DNA of 26,397 nt, taken from CAZTDD01 sp964612675 (GTDB lineage Bacteria; Hinthialibacterota; Hinthialibacteria; Hinthialibacterales; JAKPRU01). The notes below the pieces were generated by a model. The model searched no databases and was not told the DNA's origin. It saw only the letters and a program-made list of their open reading frames with translations. Below are positions 15,082 through 22,956 of this stretch, piece after piece. The stretch covers positions 1-26,397 of the forward strand of contig CAZTDD010000103.1 of the NCBI GenBank assembly GCA_964612675.1, written 5' to 3'. The translations under genes and the position numbers were made by a program. Every line of letters begins with the position of its first letter. The stretch's first letter is position 1.

Positions 15082-15888
15082 TTGCGTATTACTTCCTTTT
15101 TACTTCCTATCCTATTGACTGCGATGTTTCTTCCGATGCATACGGTTCAAGCATCCTCCGATTCAGAATCCACCATTGTTGTAGACCGATTTGATGACCC
15201 CATCCCGGCTGGAAAAAGTCTACCCGACTGGTATGAGTATCGTTTCCACAGCGATGTCAATCCAACGGTCTACACCATTGTTCCTTACGAGCTCGCGAGT
15301 GACGGTGAACCGGCTCCTTATCCCGGTGATTGTGTTTTGAAAGCGGAGTCGGACGCGGGCGCTTCCCTGATCGGGAAGAAACTCAAGGTTGACCTCAAAG
15401 AGTATCCGATACTGACCTGGAAATGGAAAATCGACGGAATTATCCCGAAAGGCGATGCCAAGAAGAAGGAAGGACACGATTTTCCTGCCCGTATCTATGT
15501 GGCGGTTAAACCGAAGGGCGGGTTCAATCCGTTCGCTTCCCTGGCCAGAACTGTAGTGAAGACCGTAAAAGGGGTCCCGATACCCAAGGCGACGATTAAC
15601 CTGATATGGTCGAGCAAGTACGAGACCGGCGACGTTTTTACAAGTCCATGGTCGGATACGAATCACTGTGTAGTAGTACAGGCCGGACCCGATAGGGCGG
15701 GTGAGTGGATCGAGAACCGCGTGAACCTACTGGAAGCTTACAACCGGATATTCCCCGGAGGGCCGGCCAAGGTGGAGGGTGTCGGAATCATGAGCGACGC
15801 CGATAATACGAAATCACACGCTCTAGCCTATTACGACGACATTGTATTTCATAAGGATACCGAAGACAAACCGATCGAAACGCAATGA
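15082..15888 (+). CDS. Exported DUF3047 domain protein
   Basis: The 268-residue protein has a signal peptide (MRITSFLLPILLTAMFLP.. to VQA) and a DUF3047 domain covering most of the mature part: VDRFDDP, LTWKWKIDG, DFPARIYVAV, INLIWSSKYETGDVFTSPWSD, VNLLEAYNRIFPG, VEGVGIMSDADNT and AYYDDIVF are family hallmarks. DUF3047 proteins are envelope proteins of unknown function with a beta-sandwich appearance. The likely start is TTG 15082, with an ACGAGG site at 15069-15074; the next ATG would cut off part of the signal peptide. It stands after the terminator of the cohesin gene, so it is probably its own unit. Confidence 0.85.
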   Translation: MRITSFLLPILLTAMFLPMHTVQASSDSESTIVVDRFDDPIPAGKSLPDWYEYRFHSDVNPTVYTIVPYELASDGEPAPYPGDCVLKAESDAGASLIGKKLKVDLKEYPILTWKWKIDGIIPKGDAKKKEGHDFPARIYVAVKPKGGFNPFASLARTVVKTVKGVPIPKATINLIWSSKYETGDVFTSPWSDTNHCVVVQAGPDRAGEWIENRVNLLEAYNRIFPGGPAKVEGVGIMSDADNTKSHALAYYDDIVFHKDTEDKPIETQ

Positions 15889-16002
15889 TCTGGATGTCCC
15901 GGTTCGTCATGACGATGATTCATCGCGGCGGGGTACGCTTACAGAGAATTGGTCTTTCGTACGCAGCCGGCATTCGTCTTTCACCCGCCGAGCAACCAAG
16001 AA

Positions 16003-17169
16003 ATGATAAACCACTCGCTCTGCATTCGATTCGGTCTTTCGATCCTCGTTCTGACGGCTGTTTTCCTCTATGTCCCGTTCTCCAATGGAGACGACTCCGA
16101 TCTTCAATACTCATTCGACCGATGGAAAGCGATCGCCCAGATTTCTTCTCCGCCTGACTCTGCCTCGGAGCAGGCCGGAACGAGCGACCTGATTCGGCTC
16201 GCCGACAGCATCGGGGCAAACGAATGGCCCGAACGTCGGGAAAAGATCCGGCGACTGCTGATTGACTTTCTCGGTCCCTTTCCACCAGACCCTGAAGAAA
16301 CTCGAGGAGCAGTGATCGACACGGAGCGGTTTGCGGATTACGTCCGGCAGACAGTCGTCTACAGTGGAGAACAAGGTGAGCTAATCCCGGCCTATTTGCT
16401 TATTCCGCTCGGCATCGTCTCCCCCCGTCCTGCGGTGATTTGTCAACATCAAACAGTCTACCAGGGCAAGGATGAGCCCGTGGGAATCGAGGGAAAACCG
16501 GAACTGGCGCATGCGTTGGAGTTGGTAAGAAGGGGATATGTTACCCTCGCTCCCGACTGCATCTGTTTCGGGGACCGGAAAAAACCTGGATCGGGCCACT
16601 ACGGGGAGGCGGTACGGTTTTATCGACAACATCCGAACTGGTCGATTATGGGAAAACTGGTGTGGGACATCGGGCGCGCGGTCGACTATCTGGAGACCCT
16701 TCCTTTTGTCGATTCAGACCGAATCGGCAGCATCGGTCACTCCCACGGGGCATACGGGACCCTCTTTTCGAGCGCGTTCGACAAACGTATCCGCGTTGCT
16801 GTGGCCAGTTGCGGATTTACTGCGCTACGGAGCGATCCGGTTCCCGAGCGCTGGTCGCACCTGACAGCGTTGATTCCAAAGATCGGATTCTATATCGATA
16901 GAATCGAGGATATTCCGTTTGATTTTCAGCATGTATTGGCGTTGAGCGCACCGCGTCCACTGTTCATCACCGCGGCATTGGATGACAAGATTTTCCCAAA
17001 CGGCGAATCGGTCCGTGACGTATCGGCACGAGTCAGGGAGGTATATGAACTGCTTGGCGCTCCTGAGGCGTTTGATACCTACATCTTCCCGGGCGACCAC
17101 AATTTCCCGCCCGAGAGCCGGGACCAGGCTATTGCCTGGATCGACCGCTGGATCGGCCCTGCTGAGTGA
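16003..17169 (+). CDS. Exported alpha/beta hydrolase (dienelactone hydrolase/acetyl-esterase-like)
   Basis: The 388-residue protein begins at ATG 16003, which opens into a signal peptide (MINHSLCIRFGLSILVLTAV..NG). The core shows PAVICQHQT (oxyanion region), the nucleophile elbow IGHSHGAYG with Ser247, the acid in AALDDKIFP (Asp327 or 328) and His366 in FPGDHNFP, a complete catalytic triad. The long N-terminal helical region and GDRKKPGSGHYGE insert resemble large secreted esterases of the dienelactone-hydrolase-related group that include acetyl-xylan esterases. No carbohydrate-binding module is attached. Plausible substrates are acetylated glycans or other esters. The 18-residue upstream extension from 15949 would displace the signal peptide and is not used. 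Confidence 0.83.
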   Translation: MINHSLCIRFGLSILVLTAVFLYVPFSNGDDSDLQYSFDRWKAIAQISSPPDSASEQAGTSDLIRLADSIGANEWPERREKIRRLLIDFLGPFPPDPEETRGAVIDTERFADYVRQTVVYSGEQGELIPAYLLIPLGIVSPRPAVICQHQTVYQGKDEPVGIEGKPELAHALELVRRGYVTLAPDCICFGDRKKPGSGHYGEAVRFYRQHPNWSIMGKLVWDIGRAVDYLETLPFVDSDRIGSIGHSHGAYGTLFSSAFDKRIRVAVASCGFTALRSDPVPERWSHLTALIPKIGFYIDRIEDIPFDFQHVLALSAPRPLFITAALDDKIFPNGESVRDVSARVREVYELLGAPEAFDTYIFPGDHNFPPESRDQAIAWIDRWIGPAE

Positions 17170-17200
17170 GTCGATCGAGGGAATTCGGTCTGCTCCGAAA

Positions 17201-17875
17201 TCACGTTGCGCTAATTCGTTCCTGAACCCACGCGATCGCTTCTTCCTGGCGATGGTCGTCGATCCCCTTCAATTCGATATCCAGTCCTTCGCGGGCGAGT
17301 CCTTTGCGTAGCTCCCGGATAAGAATTCCCTGTCCGGGAACATGCTCCCCTTCTTTGTGTGTTGTTTCAACCCCGCAGGAGGGGCTGCCATTCTTCCCAA
17401 GCATGCCAAGGATTTCGACCTCCTGGTACCGGTACTCTTTAATGAGGTAGACCATATCGTCGACAAGTGGTTTCAGTCGCTTCTGAGCGTCGGGGATTTC
17501 CAGCGCCTCACGAATCGTGTTCAGTGGCGGCACATCGCGATCTCGCCCCAGTCCAAGGACTCGCAATTCAGGACACGGCATTTGGACGATGCCGATCTGG
17601 TTCTCGCGAAGGAACTCGAACAGAGGCTCCATCATCGCGGGGAAATCGGCGCAGTCAACATGACGCGCATTCATATTCAGGGCACAGTGAGGCACGAACA
17701 CAACCATCATGCTTCGTCCGTCACGTGCCAGGTCGCGCTTGACCAGGGGCGTATCGACAAGTTTTGTTTTGTCTCTTCTCCTTGTAGATGTTGATGAACA
17801 TGCCGACTTTGAAATACATGCTCCCGCAGCCGCTGTAAGAAATATCCTGCGATTCGTTCTGGGGTTTGATTCCAT
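17201..17875 (-). CDS. TudS/DUF523-like Fe-S desulfidase with Tat-like leader
   Basis: The 224-residue protein resembles TudS-related proteins. VPHCALNMNAR (Cys64), IGIVQMPCPEL (Cys101) and GKNGSPSCGVE (Cys167) supply the three cysteines that bind a [4Fe-4S] cluster in the thiouracil desulfidase TudS; Glu103 follows Cys101 closely. The first ~30 residues, NRRIFLTAAAGACISKSAC, contain an RR pair and a short hydrophobic Ala-rich stretch, like a Tat signal or a degenerate lipoprotein signal, unlike cytoplasmic TudS. ATG 17875 is the only reasonable start. It lies just downstream of the histidine kinase gene on the same strand, 152 bp away, with AT-rich sequence between, so it may have its own promoter. 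Activity on thiolated nucleobases is by analogy only. Confidence 0.75.
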   Translation of the reverse strand: MESNPRTNRRIFLTAAAGACISKSACSSTSTRRRDKTKLVDTPLVKRDLARDGRSMMVVFVPHCALNMNARHVDCADFPAMMEPLFEFLRENQIGIVQMPCPELRVLGLGRDRDVPPLNTIREALEIPDAQKRLKPLVDDMVYLIKEYRYQEVEILGMLGKNGSPSCGVETTHKEGEHVPGQGILIRELRKGLAREGLDIELKGIDDHRQEEAIAWVQERISAT

Positions 17876-18027
17876 GGGTCTACGCTCCTTTTTTCAAAAT
17901 CAGAATAATCACAATCAAAGAATGAACAGGATAAGAAAGCCGTGGAATCGAATTTATTCACGCAATTCGATCAGACGATACTTTATCGTATGTTATTTGA
18001 AATTATCGAATTTGCACATGGACATTG

Positions 18028-19485
18028 TCAAGAGTCAGAATTTGTTCCTTTGTCAGGGAGGGTGAGGATAAACTCAGATCCTTCCGAGACAACGCTTCTC
18101 ACTTGGACCGAACCGTTATGTGTTTCGGCGACCCACTTCACGATGCTGAGACCGAGGCCGCTACCTCCGCCGGAGCGGGTTCTGGAAGGATCGACACGAT
18201 AGAACCGTTCGAAAATGCGATCCTGCTCCGATTCGGGTATTCCTATTCCTGTGTCCTTGATCGACAGAAAAACTCTGCTCTTCTCTCGGCTGACGGCGAC
18301 AATGATTTGCCCGTTGAGTTTGTTGTACTGCACAGCATTCTGAAGGAGATTTAGAATAGCCTGAGAAAGCCAGTACCGATCGACAACCGCACGGATCTTT
18401 TCTTCGGGGTTCTGCTGGATGATGGAAACGCCGCTTTTTTCGGCCAACGGACGAATGATGTCAATTGTCTCGGCAATGATACTGTTTATACAGACATTGG
18501 TTTTCTGAAGTGAGTCCATCCCACGATCGAATCTTGAGAGGGTGAGGAGGTTTTCCACGGTTTCTTGCATATCCTCAGCCGCTTTCGAGATACGGTAAAA
18601 CGAATCGCCATGGGAGCGTTCCTCGCACGTCTGACTCGACGCAATTTCAGCAGTGCATTTTATTGCCGAGATCGGCGTCCGGAGCTCATGAGCAGCGTCC
18701 GCTGTGAATTCCTTTTCGCGCTGGAAAGCCGACTCGAGTCGATGCAGCAATCTATTGATCGTTTCCACCATCGACCTCAATTCGTGGGGTACTCGCTTCA
18801 GGGAAAGCCGGCCCGCGAGGCTTTGTTCGTCGATTTCGGAAAGATCTGTTTCCACATCGGCTACCGGTTTCATCGCCCAAGCGACACTCTTGACCACAGA
18901 AATGACAACCGCACCACACACAAGAAGTCCGAAAACGAGGACCCAGATGCGTATCGTGCGCATTGTCTGCTGGAATTCACCAGCGGGGACGGCGGTGGCA
19001 AGTGTGAACGACGCGCCGGTTCCCGCGGGAACGCATTCGATCTCCGCGGCGCCTTTCGTCGCGGATGAACTTGGAAGAAATGTAATCCAGACCAGAAAAA
19101 GGGGCGAGTCCTCTTGGTCCGTAGAATATTCGAAATGGACCGCGTGACGAGGGTGCGGATGGTAAGGTAACTGATGTTCCCCTAGCGACTCCGAGCGGTA
19201 AACAGATTTCCCCTGATGATCCCAAACCTGCAGGAAGACGCTTTTGTTACGTACGGAGGGGGGTAAAGAAACTCTTGAGAACACCGAGACCTCGCCGAGT
19301 CCGGATTCCGTTAGCCCTGCATGAAATTCGGTCGCACTTCTCTTTGCCAGCGCCATTACTTGCTGCTTTGCGGTTTCTTCCGAGACGGAAAAGGTGGCGC
19401 GTTCAACCAGAACACCGAATGTCAGAACGGCGAGAATCGTAACGGCGCTCAACGAGATGAGCAGCCGGCTGCGGAGAGAATTCAT
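18028..19485 (-). CDS. Sensor histidine kinase
   Basis: The 485-residue membrane kinase has TM1 at ~9-28, a periplasmic sensor of ~145 residues, TM2 at ~178-198 and a HAMP linker to ~250. The HisKA helix carries His266 in DAAHELRTP. The catalytic domain has the N box around LLQNAVQYN, G1 DTGIGIP (411-417), the F box FERFYR and G2 GSGLGLS (441-447). All catalytic residues look intact. Its ATG overlaps the TGA of the upstream response regulator (ATGA), so the two are translationally coupled. Together with the Spy-like gene it forms an envelope-stress type operon; the periplasmic domain is not a recognisable named sensor domain. Confidence 0.93.
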   Translation of the reverse strand: MNSLRSRLLISLSAVTILAVLTFGVLVERATFSVSEETAKQQVMALAKRSATEFHAGLTESGLGEVSVFSRVSLPPSVRNKSVFLQVWDHQGKSVYRSESLGEHQLPYHPHPRHAVHFEYSTDQEDSPLFLVWITFLPSSSATKGAAEIECVPAGTGASFTLATAVPAGEFQQTMRTIRIWVLVFGLLVCGAVVISVVKSVAWAMKPVADVETDLSEIDEQSLAGRLSLKRVPHELRSMVETINRLLHRLESAFQREKEFTADAAHELRTPISAIKCTAEIASSQTCEERSHGDSFYRISKAAEDMQETVENLLTLSRFDRGMDSLQKTNVCINSIIAETIDIIRPLAEKSGVSIIQQNPEEKIRAVVDRYWLSQAILNLLQNAVQYNKLNGQIIVAVSREKSRVFLSIKDTGIGIPESEQDRIFERFYRVDPSRTRSGGGSGLGLSIVKWVAETHNGSVQVRSVVSEGSEFILTLPDKGTNSDS

Positions 19486-20159
19486 TCTTCCATGACTCCC
19501 AGGTAATATCCATGCCCGCGTTTTGTATGGATCAGCCGAGTTTCGAAAGGATCGTCGATTTTCCTTCGTAACGAGCGGATAAAGACCTCGACAACGTTGC
19601 TCTCGATTTCATCCTCGAACGAGTAGAGGGACTCGATTATTTCACTCCGGGTGACAATTTGACCGGTCCTCAATGCGAGACATTCGAGTAAGGCGAACTC
19701 TTTCTTTGAAAGGGAGATGTTCTTTGATCGACGCATAACGCGACGTGTGGCGGTATCGATTTGCAGATCTTCGATTTGGATCGTGGGTTTTGGATTGTTG
19801 TGTCTCCGGCGAACCAAAGCCCGCAAGCGGGCGACCAATTCGGCGAATGCGAACGGCTTGACGAGATAATCGTCGCAGCCGGTATCGAGGCCGCGAATAC
19901 GATCGTCGATTTCGCTTTTGGCGCTAAGCACTAGAACCGGCACGTTGTTTCCTTGGGTGCGCAGATTCTGCAGGACTGCATATCCATCCAGCTTTGGAAG
20001 CATAATATCCAAAATGATCACGTCGTAGTTGTTCTCGGAGGCATGCCAAAGGCCTTCTTCGCCGTCGAGGGCCGTATCGACCGCGTTTCCCTCAGCGGTC
20101 AGACCGTCGGCGAGTGATTCCCGCAACGGTTGGTAATCTTCAACAAGGAGAATCTTCAT
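19482..20159 (-). CDS. OmpR/PhoB-family response regulator
   Basis: The 225-residue protein has a receiver domain (acidic pair ED at 7-8, phospho-acceptor Asp51 in IILDIMLPKLDG, switch Ser in VLVLSAKSE, Lys in DDYLVKPF) and a C-terminal winged helix (ISLSKKEFALLECL, VTRSEIIESLYSF, NVVEVFIRSLRRKID, IHTKRGHGYYL). The start is ATG 20159 (MKILLVEDY), the family-typical N-terminus. It lies 76 bp after the Spy-like gene and overlaps the kinase gene by four bases. It is expected to bind direct repeats; the AGATGAA repeats upstream of the operon are candidates. Confidence 0.94.
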   Translation of the reverse strand: MKILLVEDYQPLRESLADGLTAEGNAVDTALDGEEGLWHASENNYDVIILDIMLPKLDGYAVLQNLRTQGNNVPVLVLSAKSEIDDRIRGLDTGCDDYLVKPFAFAELVARLRALVRRRHNNPKPTIQIEDLQIDTATRRVMRRSKNISLSKKEFALLECLALRTGQIVTRSEIIESLYSFEDEIESNVVEVFIRSLRRKIDDPFETRLIHTKRGHGYYLGVMEE

Positions 20160-20235
20160 TTTATGCTTCAATAGGGGTCCATGGGACGGCATGGACCCCG
20201 TTCACGGTTACGATTGAGTTCCACCGGGTCCGGAA

Positions 20236-21069
20236 TCAGCCTTCCTCGTCTTCATCTTCTCCGTCCGAAGCGCGAGGTGGGGTCGATTTCGGCCCGGTCT
20301 TTGGAAGCGCGTCGAGTTGTTCCGCCGAGAGTATGGCCGAGACACTTTCGGCATATCGATCGTTTGCTTCCTCGACGGATTTCTCCAGCTTCCGCATCTG
20401 TTGCTTCAGTTCCCTGACGCCGGCCAGAACCTCGATAACGCCTGGGTTCTCCGACTCAAACTGTCTCTCGATTTCTTCGATCTCGCTGAGCTGGTCTGCA
20501 GTGAGATCGAGTCGATCGAGAGAGAACGAAATCAGTCGATGAGACACAATATTTCGTTTTGCATGAAGAGGCGGTCCTCCTTTTGCCTCTGCGGGGCGTT
20601 GAAGCAGCTTGTCCAATTGCGCTTCGGTCAAAAGGGTGGCCACCGCCTTGCCGTATTCATTCCGGATTCTTCCGAATCCTTCAACACTTTCTGCAAGAAC
20701 GTCGGCTTGGTTTTCCAGGCCTTTGATTTCCACAAGCGCAGATTCATAGTCCGGGTACTGCTCGGCTATGGATTCTACGATTGAAGCGATCTGAGCATCT
20801 TGTTCAGGTGTCAGATCCAGAGTGTTCACGGTTTCCGGGTTGACAATCGGTCGACGGACCGGTCCCCTCCGTTCGTCCGCCGAATCGCTCTCGAACTCGA
20901 ACACCTTTTCACCCAGTTGGACGAACGGGTTACCTCTGTTCGCTTTTCCAAGGGCTCTCCCTTTACCCTGAGCTGAGGCGATAAGCACGCCTCCCGATAC
21001 GAGCAGTATGATACCCAGGGATACGATTCCACAAACGTTGAGGATTTTTCTGTGTGTACCACGAATCAT
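20236..21069 (-). CDS. Spy/CpxP-like periplasmic protein with two LTxxQ modules
   Basis: The 277-residue protein begins at ATG 21069, preceded by GGAGGTG, and has a signal peptide (MIRGTHRKILNVCGIVSLGIILLV.. to IASAQ). The mature part contains two Spy/CpxP-like helical modules, each with two LTxxQ-like motifs: LDLTPEQ and LLTEAQLDKL, then LDLTADQ and ILSAEQLDAL. Typical Spy or CpxP proteins have one module in ~160 residues, so this is an internal duplication. A charged tail (SDGEDEDEEG) ends the protein. In enterobacteria such proteins are chaperones that inhibit the kinase CpxA or respond to misfolded proteins and metals. Being the first gene of an operon with a regulator and kinase supports a feedback role. 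Confidence 0.82.
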   Translation of the reverse strand: MIRGTHRKILNVCGIVSLGIILLVSGGVLIASAQGKGRALGKANRGNPFVQLGEKVFEFESDSADERRGPVRRPIVNPETVNTLDLTPEQDAQIASIVESIAEQYPDYESALVEIKGLENQADVLAESVEGFGRIRNEYGKAVATLLTEAQLDKLLQRPAEAKGGPPLHAKRNIVSHRLISFSLDRLDLTADQLSEIEEIERQFESENPGVIEVLAGVRELKQQMRKLEKSVEEANDRYAESVSAILSAEQLDALPKTGPKSTPPRASDGEDEDEEG

Positions 21070-21136
21070 GATAGCACCTCCATCTGAGATTTTGCTGATG
21101 CACCGTCCTGCATGCACACAAAAGGTAGCAATTCGC

Positions 21137-21162
21137 AGATGAAGGGAAGATGAACAGATGAA
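21137..21162 (-). promoter_or_regulatory. Three AGATGAA repeats upstream of the Spy-like operon
   Basis: AGATGAA occurs at 21137-21143, 21148-21154 and 21156-21162, at offsets of 11 and 8 bp, 68-93 bp upstream of the Spy-like ATG. OmpR-family regulators bind direct repeats at about 10-11 bp spacing, so this is a candidate autoregulatory site. It differs from the enterobacterial CpxR box. Confidence 0.45.
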
Positions 21163-21296
21163 AGAAAATCAGATCTTTTTCCACTCGAATTGATTGTTCT
21201 TTACAGTTGCTCCCGCCCGACATCGTCGAGTCGTTGGTATCGAGTAGAAGGGCACCATCCGGTCCGGAGAAAAACAGAAATCGCCCCTCACCCTGA

Positions 21297-21317
21297 CCCT
21301 CTCCCGGAGGGAGAGGG
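21297..21317. repeat. Dispersed palindrome, copy 1
   Basis: Perfect 9-bp arms CCCTCTCCC and GGGAGAGGG flank a 3-nt loop (GGA). The same arms occur at 22848-22868 with loop GGC. Each copy is preceded by CCCTCACCCT. Confidence 0.8.
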
Positions 21318-21339
21318 GATTCAGGTGTACGCCGTCGGT

Positions 21340-21639
21340 TTCTGTTGTTTGCTGCTGACTTCTAATGTTTGCTGTTGACTTCTAATGTCTGTTGCCGACT
21401 TCGATTGTCCGCTACCGACTTCGAGCGTCCGCTACCGATTTCGATTGTCCGCTGCCGACGTTGAGCGTCCGCTGCCGACGTTGAGTGTCCGCTACCGACT
21501 TCGAGCGTCCGCTGCCGACGTTGAGCGTCCGCTGCCGACGTTGAGTGTCCGCTGCCGATTTCGATTGTCCGCTACCGATTTCGATTGTCCGCCACCGATT
21601 CCAATCGTCCGTCGCCGATTTCCACTCACGCTGTCGATT
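21340..21639. repeat. Minisatellite: 15 tandem units of 20 bp
   Basis: Units start at 21340 and every 20 bp after that, with core TGTCCGCTGCCGAC and a variable first six bases (TTCGAT, TTCGAG, GTTGAG). The outer units are degenerate and the inner ones nearly identical. A 60-bp higher-order period is visible: 21447-21493 is identical to 21507-21553. The array lies between the Spy-like operon promoter and the 3' end of the PIG-L gene. It stays open in one forward frame, but there is no ribosome site or coding signature. Confidence 0.92.
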
Positions 21640-21704
21640 CTGTGGACGTTGACCGAAAGCGAGTCCTTAAGTGTCCGAAATGACATTATCTCCAAGATCG
21701 AGTA

Positions 21705-22631
21705 TTACTTCGGGCTATCGGGGAAGAACGGGAACAGCCTCTTGAGTTCCTTGTTCGACGGCCTGCGTCCCAGCTCACAGATCTCAAAAGCCTCAGCGGT
21801 CTTGATCTTGGCGGCTTCGTCTTTTCCGTAAAACTCCTCCAACACCGGCCGCCATGAATCGTGGACATTGAACCTCCGGCGGCTCTTCAGATACTCCAAG
21901 CGCGTCTCCTCGTCGTCCTCGATCCACTTGCTCTTATCGGTTCCGCCGCATCCGAACTCGTAGAACTGCGATGCGATACAATGGAGGGCTCTGTATTTCT
22001 GATCGAGAACATCGTCGATGCCAACGACAATATGCGGCTCGAATGGACACGGTTTCTCAAAACGATCCGCCCACCACAAAAAGACGGGATTCGATTCCAG
22101 ATACGGTACATCCGGGCAGATGAACGGCACGGTGACCATGTAAGCGGAATCCTGCACAAGGATCGATGTGTAGCGGTGATCCGGGTGGTAATCCCAGGGG
22201 CGATTGCTGATGACAATGTCGGCTTCCCATTCGCGGATCAGACGAATGATCTTCCTGCGGTTCTCCAGCGTCGGCATAATCTCGCCGTCATGGATATCCA
22301 ACACCTCGGTCTCGATACCGAGGACCTCTGCCGCTTCCTCGACTTCCCGCGTCCGGCGTTGCGCAAGCGGTCCGCCCGCCATGAACGCATGTCCGATATC
22401 GCCGTTCGTTGTGGAGACGAATTTTACTTTGTGACCGAGTTTCGCCCACTTCGCCGCCGTTCCACCGACACGGATTTCACAATCATCGGGATGGGCGCCG
22501 AACACGATGATTCGCAGTTTCCCGTCATCGGCCGCCTGTGCTTTACCGCTTATACCGACGACTGCTACAAGCAACAGGATGCACGGGACGATGAACGCCA
22601 TCCGAGTGCCGAGATTCTTTCCACTACTCAT
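21705..22631 (-). CDS. Exported PIG-L/LmbE family deacetylase
   Basis: The 308-residue protein is a zinc-dependent N-deacetylase of the PIG-L family. Its motifs are AHPDD (46-50, Zn ligands His47 and Asp50, base Asp49) and HPDH (149-152, Zn ligand), with SNRPWDYHPDHR matching closely. A signal peptide (MSSGKNLGTRMAFIVPCILLLVAVVG.. to AQA) directs it out of the cytoplasm. ATG 22631 is chosen over the 22763 extension because GAGGAGG precedes it and the signal peptide begins there. Family members remove acetyl from GlcNAc-type substrates or related small molecules; exported members with long C-terminal parts (here ~150 residues after HPDH) are common in glycan-degrading environmental bacteria. 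The substrate is not determined. Confidence 0.9.
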   Translation of the reverse strand: MSSGKNLGTRMAFIVPCILLLVAVVGISGKAQAADDGKLRIIVFGAHPDDCEIRVGGTAAKWAKLGHKVKFVSTTNGDIGHAFMAGGPLAQRRTREVEEAAEVLGIETEVLDIHDGEIMPTLENRRKIIRLIREWEADIVISNRPWDYHPDHRYTSILVQDSAYMVTVPFICPDVPYLESNPVFLWWADRFEKPCPFEPHIVVGIDDVLDQKYRALHCIASQFYEFGCGGTDKSKWIEDDEETRLEYLKSRRRFNVHDSWRPVLEEFYGKDEAAKIKTAEAFEICELGRRPSNKELKRLFPFFPDSPK

Positions 22632-22779
22632 GGCTCTATCCTCCTCACGAAGAATTTGGAATCCCCCACTGAATTCCTGTAGCCCGTATTCTCGTTCGGT
22701 TTTGATCGAAAATCTAGTCGAAGAATCGTCTTTCCCCGTTGTTTTGTCTGGGAAGAGTGTCATCGGTAGGCTTCTTTCT

Positions 22780-22930
22780 GGGAGGTTGGTGGGTTACGCT
22801 CCGTGAAGGTGGGTTGGTAGTTTACGTAAATCTCGCCCTCACCCTACCCCTCTCCCGGCGGGAGAGGGAACCTTGAAGGTGGGTTGATATTTGTTGGGTG
22901 GATCGTGTCGCTAACGCACCCTACACGCTA
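22780..22930. repeat. Mosaic of intergenic repeats
   Basis: The stretch contains the second CCCTCTCCC/GGGAGAGGG palindrome (22848-22868), flanked by the direct repeat TGAAGGTGGGTTG at 22804-22816 and 22874-22886. It also has GGTGGGTTACGCT near 22787-22799 and CGCTAACGCACCCTAC near 22909-22924, which are partly inverted relative to each other. No gene is present in 22632-22956. Confidence 0.6.
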
Positions 22931-22956
22931 CAGGCTCACCTCGGAGATAGGATCTT

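Noticed and set aside
21340..21639. CRISPR array
   Set aside because: Units are contiguous 20-bp tandem repeats without unique spacers, and no cas genes are nearby.
21385..21831. 148-residue open frame across the minisatellite
   Set aside because: It stays open because of the repeat's composition, overlaps the 3' end of the PIG-L gene and lacks a ribosome binding site.
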